NCBI RefSeq assembly: GCF_018139145.2 | Contig: NC_059500.1 | Coordinates: 49,346,663 to 49,410,662 of the forward strand | Reading direction: 5' to 3' | Length of the DNA stretch: 64,000 nucleotides | DNA from: Gymnogyps californianus | Lineage: Eukaryota; Chordata; Aves; Accipitriformes; Cathartidae | Part shown: positions 12,770 to 26,085 of the stretch, in pieces | How positions within the stretch are numbered: the stretch's first letter is position 1 | Layout of the letters: each line of letters starts with the position of its first letter | Made by a program: the position numbers and the translations under genes | Notes under the pieces: generated by a model | Told to the model about the DNA's origin: nothing | Databases searched by the model: none | The model's input: only the letters and a program-made list of their open reading frames with translations

Positions 12770-14937
12770 GCTTGACCACTCATGAGTTCTCTGTAAAAGC
12801 TTCAGACAGTCTTATTAAAATGGAAGAGTGTGGTCTTGTCTACAGACTTGTCACTGGAATCTAGTGCCCGTTCCTCCTCAGCATAGAATTCTTCCGTTTA
12901 GTCTCTCTGAAAGATGAAATTGATTCTGCTTGAGTTTTCTTACGAAGCACAGCATCATCAGAGGCTGCACATCCCGTTCACTGCCTTTAATACCGTATTT
13001 CCTACCTTTAGCAAACAACTGTGCCAAAACTGCTCTCATTTTACCTACTTGCAGTATTTGTGGAAAACCTCACTTAACACACCCCCCAGTTCAACAGAGG
13101 GCTGTGGCAAAGCTCCAATTCAGAAAAAGCATTAGCTCCGTTTCCTCCCCAAGTGACTCAGACGATGTTCAATTGTGTGGGAAGCCTCTCCTCATAACCA
13201 CTTCTAAATAATGCCAAATGGTACTAAGGTTTGATTGCTCTGTGGTTGTATCTTCTTGGTCTTCAGCAGAGTTATGTGACGAAAGAATTTTTACTGGTCA
13301 TCTTTTAGGTCATCTTCAAATGTTAAGATTCAGATAAGGAAGTTATGTTTCATGTAGGCTACTTTGACTCCTTATGTATATAAATATATAAATATATATG
13401 ATATTACATATATCTTATACCATTTTATGCCATGGCTGGTTAATGTCAGATGACAATTTCCTCCAATTATGCAAACTGGAAAATTTTCCTGAATCCAGCC
13501 TTGATGGAGCACAGCTGCCTTCAAATGCTTCAGATTTACCCCAAGGCCTCAATCACACCAAGACAAGTTCCAAGATCAAGGCAAACCTCGATATGCTGAA
13601 AAACAGAATTGGCTGTAACCCTTTTAAAATTTGACTTATTGCATCTTTATTTCCAATGGGATTTCTTTGCAGTAACAAAAGGCTTGTTGAGATCTATATG
13701 GCCACCTTGACTGGCTGAAAGGAAAATGTTGTGGTGTTTCTTCCTAACCTGAGTGCTTTAGACTGATGACATCCATGGGCTTCTTGTATCTGACCCTAAC
13801 TGACAGCAATACCTTTCAATTTCTGTATTATATAATATAGAGATAATCCATGTCAGGAAGGAAAACCATGGTTTTGCTTTGTAGCGGATATTCCAGCTCG
13901 CTGGCTGTGAAGCATCACTAGTGATATCAGAGGTCGCACAATGACATTGAGGGACCAGGGGAAGCGGATCTTTTGCTCTCAACCCATGCGGAAATATTCT
14001 GTGGCTGAAGGGGAGACTTTCACAGGTTTTTGGCAATAGGCTCGTTACATCTGTCCTTGGGCAATATAGTACTTAACTAGGTACCTAACTTTATGCATGT
14101 GCCCAAATTGAAATACTACCTGGAATCAAATGGCATTTCTTAATGACGACATCATGCCACATCTGATCTGAGTCAATTTAAAAGACAAAACTCTTCTGGT
14201 TAATAAGCAGAGCTAATATCCAAGATGCAAACTATTATGCCGTATCTGGTATAGCCTTCTAAAATCCAAATTGCAATCATTTCCCAGCTTGGCTAAATTT
14301 TTGCCTTATTTTCTGCTAATGTAAAGAATGCTGTTCATCACGGAGAATTCCAGAATGTAACAGTGAACAAAATGATTGACAAAATCACTAAATGTCCCTG
14401 AACTTGTTTTTCAAGAAGTCGTAAGTTGGATTGTCAGGGGATTACATATACCTACCACCACAGGATGTATCACTTGCAGAGAATTTCTCCTGTAGCTTGT
14501 TTAAGGAAAAAAAAATCCTATTAAATATCAGTACATATTCATTCTTTATATTTCATTCCGGATTTCAATTTTCTGTGTTTTTTCACCAGTCAGTTTTGTC
14601 GTGCCATTAGAAAGGAACCATAAGTATAAGAGCAGCAAATTAAAAAGCAGCAACCCAGTGTACATTGTTTGGAAAAATCCCTCATTGTGACAGGTGACAT
14701 AAAGTTTCCCTTTCATACACATTATGTCTTAAATAAGACATACTTTGCAATTCTACATTACAAATTACTGCTGTGCTAGAATCAAACTAGAGATTGAAGC
14801 AGTTTGCTTATTCCAGTGAAATTATTCCGGTATCTGGGTCATTTAACAAAACATTCAGAAAATGTAATTAAACCAGAACTCCACTCTGTGAACACCAAGT
14901 CTGCTTTTTACAGTAATGTCTATAAGACAGACAAGTG

Positions 14938-15013
14938 AACACTCCTAATTACTTGCATAGTCCTATTGACTTCAGTAGAAAGAGCTGCAAGCACAGGTCT
15001 CTGCAGGACTGCC
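14938..15013. repeat. Degraded sauropsid-type dispersed repeat, second copy
   Basis: The segment AATTACTTGCATAGTCC, then TATTGACTTCAGTAG and GAGCTGCAAGCACAGG, matches the order of the same dispersed sauropsid sequence suggested at 5018-5084 (ACTTGCATGAGT...CCATTGACTTCAATGGG...TGCAGGATC). It is strongly diverged. The family assignment rests on pattern memory only. Confidence 0.4.
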
Positions 15014-18000
15014 ATTCATATGGCTGCTCCTGGAGAAGGCTGACTATTAATTTTAGCAACATCTGAGGATACCTGGCATGGTACATCAGGCACATATCAC
15101 ATTGCGATATTTGAGCTAGAAACATAAGCAGTCTCTCTTCCTTAACTTAAAGCACATTTTTAAAATTTACAGACTTAATTTTAATTGGTGTTTTAGCATC
15201 ATTCCTGAGAGAGAGGCCGAACGGAAGAAGTGAAGATGCATTTTAGCTGGACAACCAAGTTCCTCTCAATGTTTTCAGGAGATGAGCAACTTTTAAACTT
15301 CAAGTTAACTGTGGCAGACAGAAAGCTTCAAGCAGAGTGAGATTTAAACAGGCCTTAGACAGCATCAGAGATCTGATGGTTTTAAGAGCCTGTGCCTAAA
15401 ATGAAAACAATAATATAAGTCAATTCAACATAGCAGTAAACGAAACTTTTTGCAATCTGTATTATTCCATCACTTCCATTGGAAAAATAAACAATACTTA
15501 GTGCATCAAAACAGCTGTTGTTAAATTTACTGGTGTAACTCATCAGAGGAAAGAAAGATCCTCAACCAGTATCATCTTCTTGTGTTAGAAAATTGAAAAA
15601 ATACAATACCGTTATATACGAAAACATGAAGACCATATGAAATTCTATTTCCTTGTGATAATGGTACAGATAATAATTTTTCAGTAGTCAAAATCACTAA
15701 TGCATCCTCATTCTTTTATATTTACAAGTAATCAATGAGAAGTAGAATAACAACCAGAAGTTAAGGTTAATGAAATCAAATGAAGAATTTTGAAAAGTCA
15801 GACCTGTTATTGATATGCCTAAATATTGACTTTAGCCTCTATGAATAGATCAATAGGGTTTAATGTCAGAATGGACTCATCATAACAAAAGACAACAAAC
15901 TTCCCTTAAGAAATGCCTGCTTCTGCCCAATGCATGCTCTTGAACTACAGTGCACTTTTTAGAAAAGGAAAAAAAGAAAAAAGAAATCTTGACCAAAATA
16001 ATTCCCCCCAGGTATAAATCATGACCCCAGTTGTTTCAGTGACTATCACTTTGAAGAACTGTCTTCATTTTAGGCAGAATTTGTCTAACTTCAATTTCCC
16101 ATCTTTTAATCTTTTTAGGAGTTTGGCTAATACAGAAAATGGTCCTATGGAGTAATCTGCACGCCACTCCACACTGCATCTCGCCCTCAGGGTCTGCCAT
16201 CACCTGGGGCCTCTCCTTGAACCCTCTCCATATCTCAGCTCCCTCCTGGACCATGGGACCAGTGGTGGGCAATATTGCAGCAAGCTCAGTGTCAGGCTTA
16301 CGGGTGCTGAACACAGCACAACCCTCTTTGCTCATGATGAACAAAAGCCACCGTGGTTTTTTTCCACGATAGAGTCCCTCAATTATAAGACTACCTTTAA
16401 CGAAAGAGCCATGGAAATGTATATTGTTTTCTTGCATCCCGGCTATACCAAATAACCAATATCGCTATTTGCTCTCCCCCCATTCTTGTGGAATGAGCAG
16501 CCATTTATCAGCAACAGTTACAGTCATTGCTCAGGGAAATGTTAAACAGCATAAGGCTAGGTCAAGTATCTGTGGCCTGAGAAAAGGAGGCATTTGTAAT
16601 TATGTTCTTGAGACCTGCCCGTTTATGCATTATCTGAGTGCAGTGTTGGTTTGGTACCATTCTAGGCTTTCAACCAAATTGCATGTTAATACAAAATAAA
16701 ATGCGCCAGAGATTTCTTAGCTTATTGGATCAACACACTGCTTTTATCAAATAACATTTTAAAATGTCACAAATACACCAGTTATTTCCCCAGACCTATT
16801 CCTTTAACCCTGCTGACTGCTGTTAACAGAAATATCATCCTTTTATTTAGGGCCTATGCTGATTTTCCATTATTTTATGTAGCACCAATGTCCAAAACAG
16901 CAGGCTGAGCAGCCCCTTTGTATTCTGGCCCAGTATTTGCTTTACCTTCTTGGAAATGTTACAAGACATGTTAGGGAAAAAAGTCAGTGTTAATGCCTCA
17001 GAGGAGTTCTTAGCCATTTTGTTCAAAAATTGCTGGTATAAGTTCTTTCAATAGGTGATTAAACAATCTGATTTTCAAAGATGTTCTTTAACATCATCTT
17101 TCATTATCACTGGAACTGAGGAGTGTTTAGCATTACATGACAGAAGTAGGGGCTTTTATCAAGTCTATAACAAAGATATTTATTGAATTACCATGTCTTC
17201 TGCACTATAAATAGTAATTGTACCAACTACCAATGGGTCATTGCAGACTTCTTTTGTTTCTCAGTAGACTTTCTCCATAGACATCTGTTTGTGAACTTTG
17301 CTTCCCTCATAAATTTTCTGTTTTTCCTGCCTTTTAACTCACATTCACCAACACTATTTTCTATTTATCTAATAATTTTTATATCTTTGGGGAAAAAAAG
17401 ATGGTGTTTATTTTCACCTCTATGCCTAACTTTTAAGAAACAACAACAACAATAATAATAATTTCAAAAACCTAAACCATAATAGCCCTTTAGACTGTGA
17501 GTTTGTTGGGCAGCTAGTGAAATGTTTTATACCTAATAACAAGATTCTTCTTCCTAGATGATCTCACTCAAAATTGTTTTCAAGTCTGTGAAACTGACCC
17601 TTTAACATCCTTTTGTACATGCATTGCTGGTTCAGACTGTATTCTGTTTGCACATAACAAATGTTATCAAGTCGAGACAATTCACATCTAAAAAACTGCT
17701 GATTTGAAGTTCTGAGATCAATTTCTCTTTTTCAAGGTGAAGTCTAGCATAAAGCTCCCTGGACTAAGTTAGAAAATTGATATGTACAATTTTTGGAAAT
17801 TCCAAAATTAGGCTGTGGGACATTGGCAGCACGTGTCACCTGGACTGAAAGTCCCCCACAAGTTATCCGTCTATTGAAAACTGTGGATTACTCAGCTAAG
17901 TGCATTTTCACCTGCTAGACCAGTACGCAGAGCAGCTGGTGTCTAGGCAGTGGCCTGGTAGCTGCAGAACATGGTAAGAACAGTGAAGAAAACAGCAGCT

Positions 18001-18345
18001 TTAAAAATTAAGGAAAACTAACAAAACATAATAAAATGTAATTAGAAAAGGAATGAGATTTTATTAAAAACTTCACAAAGGGATGTTTTTCAACAGGACA
18101 ATAGATACTGAAATATTCTTGAAAGTTTTACCTAGCAGCATTATTCACCTGAGCAAATCTGTTGATCTGTTCTAAGATGCAAATATACATACCACTCTTC
18201 AGCCACTCAGAAAACAATCAAAAATGTTCCAAGCTTACATGTGCAAGGCTCTTTTAAAACAGCTCCTTTGAAAACATAAAAGTTGTTGTCAAATTGTTAG
18301 TTGGAGTCATAAAATCACATGAAAGGTATGTAAGATTTTTTTTTT
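15014..18345. other. Non-coding stretch with one anonymous open frame
   Basis: No recognised gene. A 133-codon minus-strand open frame lies at 16036-16437 in a locally GC-richer patch (16137-16370); it includes GKKPRWLLFIMSKEG and is reported as a finding. An AAC/AAT trinucleotide run occurs at 17438-17462. The rest is AT-rich with short chance frames. Confidence 0.5.
17438..17462. repeat. AAC/AAT trinucleotide microsatellite
   Basis: Four AAC-type units run directly into AAT units, giving a short compound trinucleotide repeat. Confidence 0.9.
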
Positions 18346-18435
18346 TAAAAAGTAAATGAGGAAAACCAAGATACAGAGAGGTTAAATTACTTCCTCACAG
18401 TGCCATGCAAAGTTGACAAGACGCCAGGACTAGTT
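18346..18435 (+). mobile_element. MIR-like SINE remnant
   Basis: The sequence AATGAGGAAAACC, then ATACAGAGAGGTTAAATTAC and TTCCTCACAGTGCC, follows the MIR consensus core ATGAGGAAACTGAGGCACAGAGAGGTTAAGTAACTTGCCC in order and spacing. MIR-type CORE-SINEs are very old, and a few diverged copies survive in bird genomes. Only about 90 bp are recognisable. The alternative is another ancient tRNA-derived SINE sharing the same core. Confidence 0.6.
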
Positions 18436-21400
18436 CCTTGAGGGATGAATAGCAAGTCCAGGTTGCAATTGACACTGCAGGTTGAGTTTGTAAATTTTTC
18501 AGTCCATATTTCTATGCCCTATAAAACCAAAAACCTTTTTTCACATCAGAAAAGTGTCACCTAATTTAACATTACTTAGTACCTTCTTCTTAGCAAGGTG
18601 CTTAGTTTGTAGCATATATGATGCTCACTCTAAACAGGGTGGATGAAGAGAGAACACGTCCTCACATCACTCATAACAAATCCACACCTGTGACTGATCT
18701 CAGTGGTTCTGGTTTTCCCCAGTGGCTGATGGCGATACACCTGAAAGAACAGCTCTGCAGCAGTGAGCAGCTTAATTTGTAAAAATCCTTTTCAAGGAAT
18801 TAAGCCCATCACAACAAGAATTACGAATTCACACAGGTCTCCCCACTACTTGAACTCAGCAGTCATGCTTCTATCCACTGATGTGCTGTCAATGGTGAAC
18901 TGACAGATGCAAGACTTCAGGCAGGCATGCCATACCCATACAAACTGCAAAATGAAGCCCTGTTGCATGAAAATCTTTGCATTAATCTACAGGCAGGAAA
19001 GGTTACCACTTTTCCAAAACTTCTTTTATGTTTCATAAGTGGAAATGACAAAGGAAAAGCTTCATTAGGGACTTAGCAGTCCCAGACAGACAGACCAAGG
19101 TCTGAGGGAGATGAAATCCTTCCTGTATACATTGCACGTAATCAATCAGCAGAGGTGCACTATTATCAGGAGGGGCCTGCACTCACCAGATGCTTTGACA
19201 CACCTCATTTCTTCTGCCACAAAAACCAGCCGTCATCACTGTAAGACAGTTTGGGTGTGCTAGCATTGTTGCCAAGCTGGGTTTCAGGCTAGTCTCCCTC
19301 CCAAAGTGATTTTTTAGTTTAGCACATGGCACCCTGTACTCATGGGTGTTGACAAGAGAGCACACACGACTCACATAACAAATGAAGACATGACCCTAGC
19401 AGAGAGTACGGGATGACCACGGTACCCAGCCAGCAGCACCACCGAGCCTTTGCTCAGCACTGAGCTCTGCAGGATGCTGTGGAGCCAGGAGGCTGCAGGG
19501 GCCAGCACCTGCTACCAGATCAACAGTGGAAATGTTGGGTACCCATAACTTCAGAAACTTCACGTGATGCCCCAGCATCGGGCATGTGCTTAGAGCTGCT
19601 GAGCTTGCTTGAAGATCCAGTCTTTGCTAAGGTCTCCACAGACTTCCTCGGTTTAGAGGAAGGTTTAAAGGGAGACACTTGTCTGAGGTTACTGACTTAG
19701 CCTGTTCAGTATTTTAAAATACATATTATAATGAATTTTCCATCAAAGCTGTCACTTGCTATCTGCCCTAAGAAGATAAATGTAGGAAGAGTGTTGCTAT
19801 AGGAAAGCCCTAACTGGTTTCCCATTTCAAGGTAGGCACTATCTATGCTATAATACTTAAATTCTGCATTGTCCCTCATAAGACAGGAATGCTTAACAAA
19901 ACAAACAAACAGCAATTTCCTATTTGCCAGGACTACTTTGATGTTACACTCAAAAACATGTTATGGGGCAAAAAGGGCAGCACACTTTATAAGGGAAGCC
20001 TAGAATTTCTTGTTAGTGTAATTAAAATCCTACAGTGTAACTAAGCAACAACAAGTAGTTCTAATGAGGAGTCCAGGTAGAACAATGCTAACACTCACCA
20101 TCCAAATGATCTAATTAACACAAAATAAATCTCCTTAATAATATGGTTTAAAAATCGTTATACAAAACCTCCTACTATCTTCCCCTTTCTCTAGTTTTAT
20201 ACTGACCCTCCCACAGCCCTTGCATGTCCTCAGGTCGGCAGCAGCACCTCCATGACACACTTCTACATTTCGCTTTGTCTTTATTGGTCTGGAGCTCATG
20301 TTACGTCCCAATTTACTCTGTATGGTGTATTTTACACTTGGTAGATAGATACCTGTTGCTTGTTGCTCCTGTGGCCAGTTATGCTCACGTCCCAGGTCCA
20401 TGCCTCTTTAGCTGACAGCGGTAAATTGTTTATAGCCCTTGGGTCTCTAGTGCCTGCCTGTTCCCTCTCTCGTATCACCCATACCTGTACACCTCTATTA
20501 TGGTTGGGTCATAAATTTTGCATTCTGCACAGAGTAACTATACAACAAAATATAAAATTATGGCTAAACTATAAAATACTTCTATACTCTAAGGTATAAA
20601 ATTATGGCTATTCTGTGATTGTACAAAGATAAGCAAAACAAATTAGGCAACAGTCACCTGATCACGGGAAGAATTGTTGTTACAGCTAAATTAACTAAAG
20701 CAAAGCTTCAGGCAGGCCAAGAAGACCCCACACAAAGCCTGGCAAGCTTGACTCAGTCCTGAGACCTTGCAAAGTTACCGCAAGATCTGCAGACTTTACT
20801 GGGCTATACATGACTATTGAGAGTTTCTTGTCAAGAAAGGAAAAAATTACCCCAGAGGAAGAGGCATCATTCCAACAAAATGTTCCATGTTAGTGTGATG
20901 GGAAAAGTAAACACATGAGTGCATTATCAGGAAAATAAAACCTGAACTGACACTGACCTGGTTGGTTGCCATTCATGCTCTTCATGATGTGAGCAAGCTG
21001 ATTTGCAACAGACGACCCACCCTTCCACCCCAAGAAACACATTCACACCCCACACTTCAGATTTTACGGCTATATTTCCTGTGGCATATTAATGAACAAA
21101 AGCAGAACTGCCTATAAACACATTTCTGAAACAGCGTTTATAGTGCAAGGGCATTCAGCTTCTACTCTACTAACACATTATGAAATAGATACTTCTGAAT
21201 GTGCTGCATATCAACCTGGAAGTGATGAAAATACTCAACAGCTTTACAAAAGCCTCTTTTTGCTTAGACAAGAGAGTGTCTATGTACAGTAGCCCTTGTT
21301 ATCCCCAAAACATTATTTTGTTCTACTCCATGCTTTGTAATGACACTTGTCTCTTTCAGGCTCAAACAGAGCATGCCATTTGGCTTTAGCAGCATGCAAT

Positions 21401-22619
21401 GCCACACATCACCATGTGTACAGCTTCACAGATCACTTGGTAGATACCTGTTTGCATTCCTATAACTTACATATGCATACACTGTTATTTTTCTTTCCAT
21501 TTTTCAGGAAGTTCCATATTGTATCCTGTACGAAGGGGAGTGCACTTATGTATACATAAGCAAACACATGTATCTTGGATGGAGATCTTTGTAAAGTGGA
21601 TTTTAGCCCAAAGTAAATTTTTGTAATCAGGTTTGAAAGCCTCCAGAATTGGAGATTATAATACAAATAATGCAACAGCGCATGTAACATCAGCACTGCA
21701 AGATCTCTTCTGTAGAGCAGGAGTAACATTTAGAGAGCGAAACTGCAATGTTACAGCAATACTCCACAACCCTCATTTGTACTTTTAACACCAGTTTTGC
21801 AGTGAAAGATGGAAACAGTAAACAGTAGCTCAAAATTTCTACTAGCAGTATTAATGTCAGTGACTCTTGTAAAACCAATAGCATAAATCTTGCTCTTAGC
21901 ACTGTAGCACATGTTTAATTAATCAGGCCTGCCATCCTCATTTGCCCTTCACTGGGTTTCACTGATGATTACCCAGTGGAAAATTCAGCCCCTTAATGCA
22001 AACAATATCCTTTTTAACACTTTCTTTCCAGTGGCTGGCTTTTGGGGGTAGCGGAGGCATTGTCAGTGAAGGAAGCTGGAACTCCATTCTTGGCTCCAGC
22101 CACCCTTCTGCTATTTAACACTTCATATGGCTTACAGACCAACTTGGAAGGGGTTGCTTTCTTTCCTCATCCAGAATGGCTTTTCCTTCAAGACCTCTTT
22201 TCTTTTCCTCTCAGCTTTAGTGATAGGATTACAGCCAAATATTTATGCATCCTGTGAATGTGAGGCAAGAGATGTATTAAGTGCTAAGTTATTCTAATTT
22301 ATTCTGCTAAAGGAACCATGTGAGGTAGCACAAAGCCCTCCCTGATTTTGAATTTTAGGCCAGTCACAAGTTTTACTTGTAAAGGACATCAGAATTTTAT
22401 TTTCTTGTTGGTAGTGCTACTCAGAAATGAGAGAGAAAAATCGTCTAAGAAATGAAACCCTTATAAATAAAATATAATTCACAGACAGGAGCAGAATTTT
22501 CCTCTGGGTCATTATTAGTGAAACCCAGTGAGGGGATAATAAGGACATGAGACCTGATTAATTAAACATTTGCACTATTGTGTGTAATTTAAGTTTTGTG
22601 AATCATCCCATGGACATCT
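18436..22619. other. Non-coding stretch, unassigned
   Basis: No exon, RNA gene or repeat family could be supported. A 16-bp direct repeat, TATAAAATTATGGCTA, occurs at 20551-20566 and 20595-20610. A somewhat GC-richer patch lies at 19400-19640 with open frames on both strands but no useful motifs. Confidence 0.5.
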
Positions 22620-22885
22620 GTTTACGCAGGACCACGGGACCCACCACGCTGAGCTTCACCGGGACCCGAGGCAGAGCCCAGCATGGGGCACCCAGCCGCC
22701 GGGGCCCCGTGGCTCCTTCCCCAGACCAAACAAACCTTCTGCCTGCCCAGGCGGCACATCACAGCCTGCCAATCTGGCCGCGTGTTTGCAGCAGCTTCTT
22801 CCCAGAGGAAGTCTCCAAACTGGCCTGGTTTAGTTCTCCGAGCTGATCCACTCGTACCCATCAGTATGTGAATTCGCAGCGACAC
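22620..22885. promoter_or_regulatory. Short CpG-rich segment, possible promoter or exon
   Basis: Within about 265 bases I count roughly 15 CpG dinucleotides by eye, including CAGCCGCCGGGGCCCCGTGG and GGCCGCGTG, with GC clearly above the AT-rich surroundings. Nearly everywhere else in the window CpG is rare, as expected for methylated vertebrate DNA. The block is open in more than one frame on both strands, but none of the translations is recognisable. It may be a small CpG island marking a promoter or first exon, a recently inserted GC-rich element, or an orphan island. Direction cannot be inferred. Confidence 0.35.
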
Positions 22886-25568
22886 CTGTAAGTTTTCACA
22901 TTTGGTTACTCGAGTACACTGTGGCATTCTAGCATGTGGGATGTATTCCCATTTATCTTACACTTCAATCTATGTTCAAGACATATACAGCTCACAGGAA
23001 TTAATATGATGAGGCTTTTACCTGAAACATTTTTTGAAAGGTCTGTGCCATGCCATATTTGCAGTTTAGAGCCTTTTTACAGCTTTTAGTTGCTAGTTAA
23101 CTTATCGCAGGTTTTGCAACATTCTGACAAAAAAGCCTTGAGCTCCTGAAGCATAGTAAAAACCTTGGTGCCAGCATGATCAGCTAGATGCTGTGGAGTT
23201 ACTAATAGAGACAGCGTCAGCCTGCCTAAAATTTACTGTAGTAGAAACATTAAATTGTCATAGCTCACATACACTTCTATGATAACTCTAAGTCGCAGCA
23301 TGTTTCCACTCTGAACAGTGACTGTGACAATGGCATTTCGGAGATCTGCTTCTCAAAGACAGCTGGGATTGACAGCGCTCCAAACAGCCCTGTCACGGCA
23401 AAATGATCTCTCTTTCTGGGGAGGCTGGGAACAGCTCTGCTGCCCCTTGGAGACATTACATCCACCTGCCCTGCGATGGGAAAGAGTATCGCAGAAGGCC
23501 ATTTTCAAGCATTTCTGGAGAAATAAAGGTATTCATGAGAGAAAACTCAATATTTTGGTTCATTCTTTGGCTTCCACTTCCTGACGCAATCTGGGGTGTC
23601 TGAAAATACCCTATGTTACTAGAAGTGTGGCTCCTAGCCAGAGCACCCCTAAGGGAGAAGAAGAAACTGTGGAAGTAACATGGAGGAAGAAAATCCAGTT
23701 TCACATATTTATACCTTTTTTTTTCTTTTTTTTATTAGTGGCTTTCCAATCCCTCACCCCCTCTTTCAATTGATAATTATCTTTGAATGTTTTTACAGCA
23801 CTTGTATCTCTCCTTCCCCTGCGCATATAAGAACAGATATTAAATCAGAATAATGCTGAAAAACCCAGACAAAGTAGAAAGCATGAATAGCCCAGCTAAA
23901 CAGGCTGTTTCTTACATGATAGCTGGAAGGCCCAAGAGGCTTTACAGCAACAGGGACCTAGACGTACATGATCAGAAGGGAAAAAGAGAAAAAAAGTTGT
24001 ACAGTTGAAAACTTCTGCTGCGTTTTCTGTTGTAAGAGGAATGGGTGTAAAAACCTTGTTAGCAAAATCCTGCCAGGCACTGTGGGTGTCAGCATCTTGT
24101 GTAGGCAAACAGAGAGTTGGGTTGTGTTCAGCGCTACAGAAATCCAGCCGTCACAGGTCAAAAAGACATGCTGAGTTGGCTCAACACAATTTTAGAAACT
24201 CTTTGCTGTTGCTTTTTCCTTGCAATAAAATACTGCCTGCCACAGCACCACCTCATTCTTGCATTAAATGATAACATTTGTATCAGGTTAGTGCCAGGTC
24301 TCCCTTCGGTATGTCTTCTTCAGCCTGCACTACACATGGCCAGTCCTGGCATCCTGCTGCAAAACCAATGAACTTTGAATGCCCTTCAGGCCTGCCCACT
24401 AGTGTGACTGGTTCCTGTGTGGGCATAACACATAGGAAAAAGCACCTTTCCAAACCTTAGAAGACGGGAACATGCTGGACTGAGGGCCTAGCACTGAAAG
24501 GCAAAAATAGGCCTGGATCCTTGAGTCACATCTTCAGACAGACAACCACTAGATGTATGGCATCTTTGCAAGGAAACACAGCGCCCATGAGCAACTCCTG
24601 CATGTCTTCTCCTTCTTTCTCTACTCTTCCCCCAGACAAGATGATTTAGTCCTAGAGGTCTCTTCCTCTGAACTGCATGATGCCCAGTAAAGAAAGAAAT
24701 CAGTTGTGAACACTGATACATATTTATTTTTTAAACAACAGATCCTGTCTGGTTTTAGTAATTTGCTAGATTTCATCCTAATTACTCGTAATTATTCCTT
24801 GCATTAGCCTGATGAACTGTAGATATATATCTTCAGCAAAAGTAAGATTTGAATACAATATGCCTGAACTCTCCAGTGGGACAAGCTGCAGTGTGTTCCA
24901 GTACAAGGGGGGAGCTTGACAGATAGTAGCAGCACAGGCCACTTCTTAACATGACAGAATAAGGAAACCAAACAAAAAGGAGAACTGGTGCCAATTTTGT
25001 AAGTGGATTTAAAGGGCAAGTAAATGCACTTTTCTCACTTTCAAAAATACTTATTCAGTTGTCATTTTTAGGCAGTTTATCATAAAAGTCAGATTACATG
25101 TGTTTTCCACCCATACTTCCTGATGCTCTTCACAAGAAACTAACTAACTGAACTGATGCACTAGGAAAGACACAACAAGAATGATCCTAGTTCCCGCCTT
25201 TATAAAACTACATTAAAAAAAAAAAAAGAATGGATAATTAAGATGTTTTACAAATTGTAACAAGGCTATGCCAAGAACCTGGTTCTCTGAACCACTGAAG
25301 AAAAAGGGACTGTTTTCATGAACAGATTGCCAGAGCTAGGTTTTGCCTTTCATTTAGCCACTTGGTTGAAATATTCATCTCTAAGGCCAGCAACAATTCA
25401 ATTTTGATTGAAACTGACTAGGAAGAAAATACTGAATTTTCTTAGACCTCTATTTTCTTAGGTCTCAACCACAGATTACTACTGAATTTGTTGTATTTTT
25501 TTTAATGAGTGGAAAGCACATGAAGCAGCAACACAAAAACCCTAGTGCAATTTTGTGTCTTGAAAGGG
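22886..25568. other. Non-coding stretch, unassigned
   Basis: No gene or repeat family is supported. A 13-base poly-A run lies at 25215-25227 with no recognisable retroelement body beside it. Short open frames on both strands overlap and have no features of exons. Confidence 0.5.
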
Positions 25569-25690
25569 GGCTGAGAACCTGGATCCCATAAATCTATGTT
25601 AAAATTTACTCTTGACCAGTTTTGGGAGCCAGTCACTTAATCACTCTGTCCCTCAGCTTACCTCTGCAAATGACAGATTTTAATATTCCA
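25569..25690 (-). mobile_element. MIR-like SINE remnant, minus orientation
   Basis: On the plus strand the sequence reads GAACCTGGATCCC, then TTTTGGGAGCCAGTCACTTA, ATCACTCTGTCCCTCAGC and TTACCTCTGCAAATGACAG. This follows the reverse complement of the MIR/MIR3 core (GGGCAAGTCACTTAACCTCTCTGTGCCTCAGTTTCCTCATCTGTAAAATGGGG) over its whole length. Together with 18346-18435 it gives two old SINE fossils about 7 kb apart in opposite orientation. Confidence 0.6.
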
Positions 25691-26085
25691 CTGGCTTTAA
25701 CGCACTAGTAGGCTTTCTAGATGAAAAGCACCAGGTAATGCATGTTGTTATGATAGCAAAAATACAGTAAACCTGTTCAATTGTCTCATGAGGTAGGGTT
25801 GCTAATTTGCTAATTGATGCCTTTGGAAATACATGCCTGAGCACTGTCAGTATGAAGCTCCCCTGCCTGATACATCTTGACATAATACGGAGCAGTGCTA
25901 AGTACTGAAAACAGTGTGATAATCAACTTCCTTACTTTTTAAAGGAGCTTGGACAAGAGAAACAGAGAAAAATTTTCATAGTGGTGCTACCACTGCAACT
26001 TTGCTATTGAGATCACTGGCTTTGCCAGAAACCGCACTGAATCTTACGTGAAAACAAACAGTAGGGAATCCTGCGCGGCTTATAG

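Larger units (their letters stand above)
10619..14937. other. Non-coding stretch with simple repeats
   Basis: No gene can be supported. The stretch carries a TA/CA microsatellite (11369-11416), a C-run in a GC-rich pocket (12397-12417), a T/G-rich tract (12687-12769) and an AT-rich TATAAATA run (13373-13403). Two perfect palindromes occur close together: AAAACCATGGTTTT (13862-13875) and ATCACTAGTGAT (13914-13925). The remainder is unremarkable. Confidence 0.55.
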
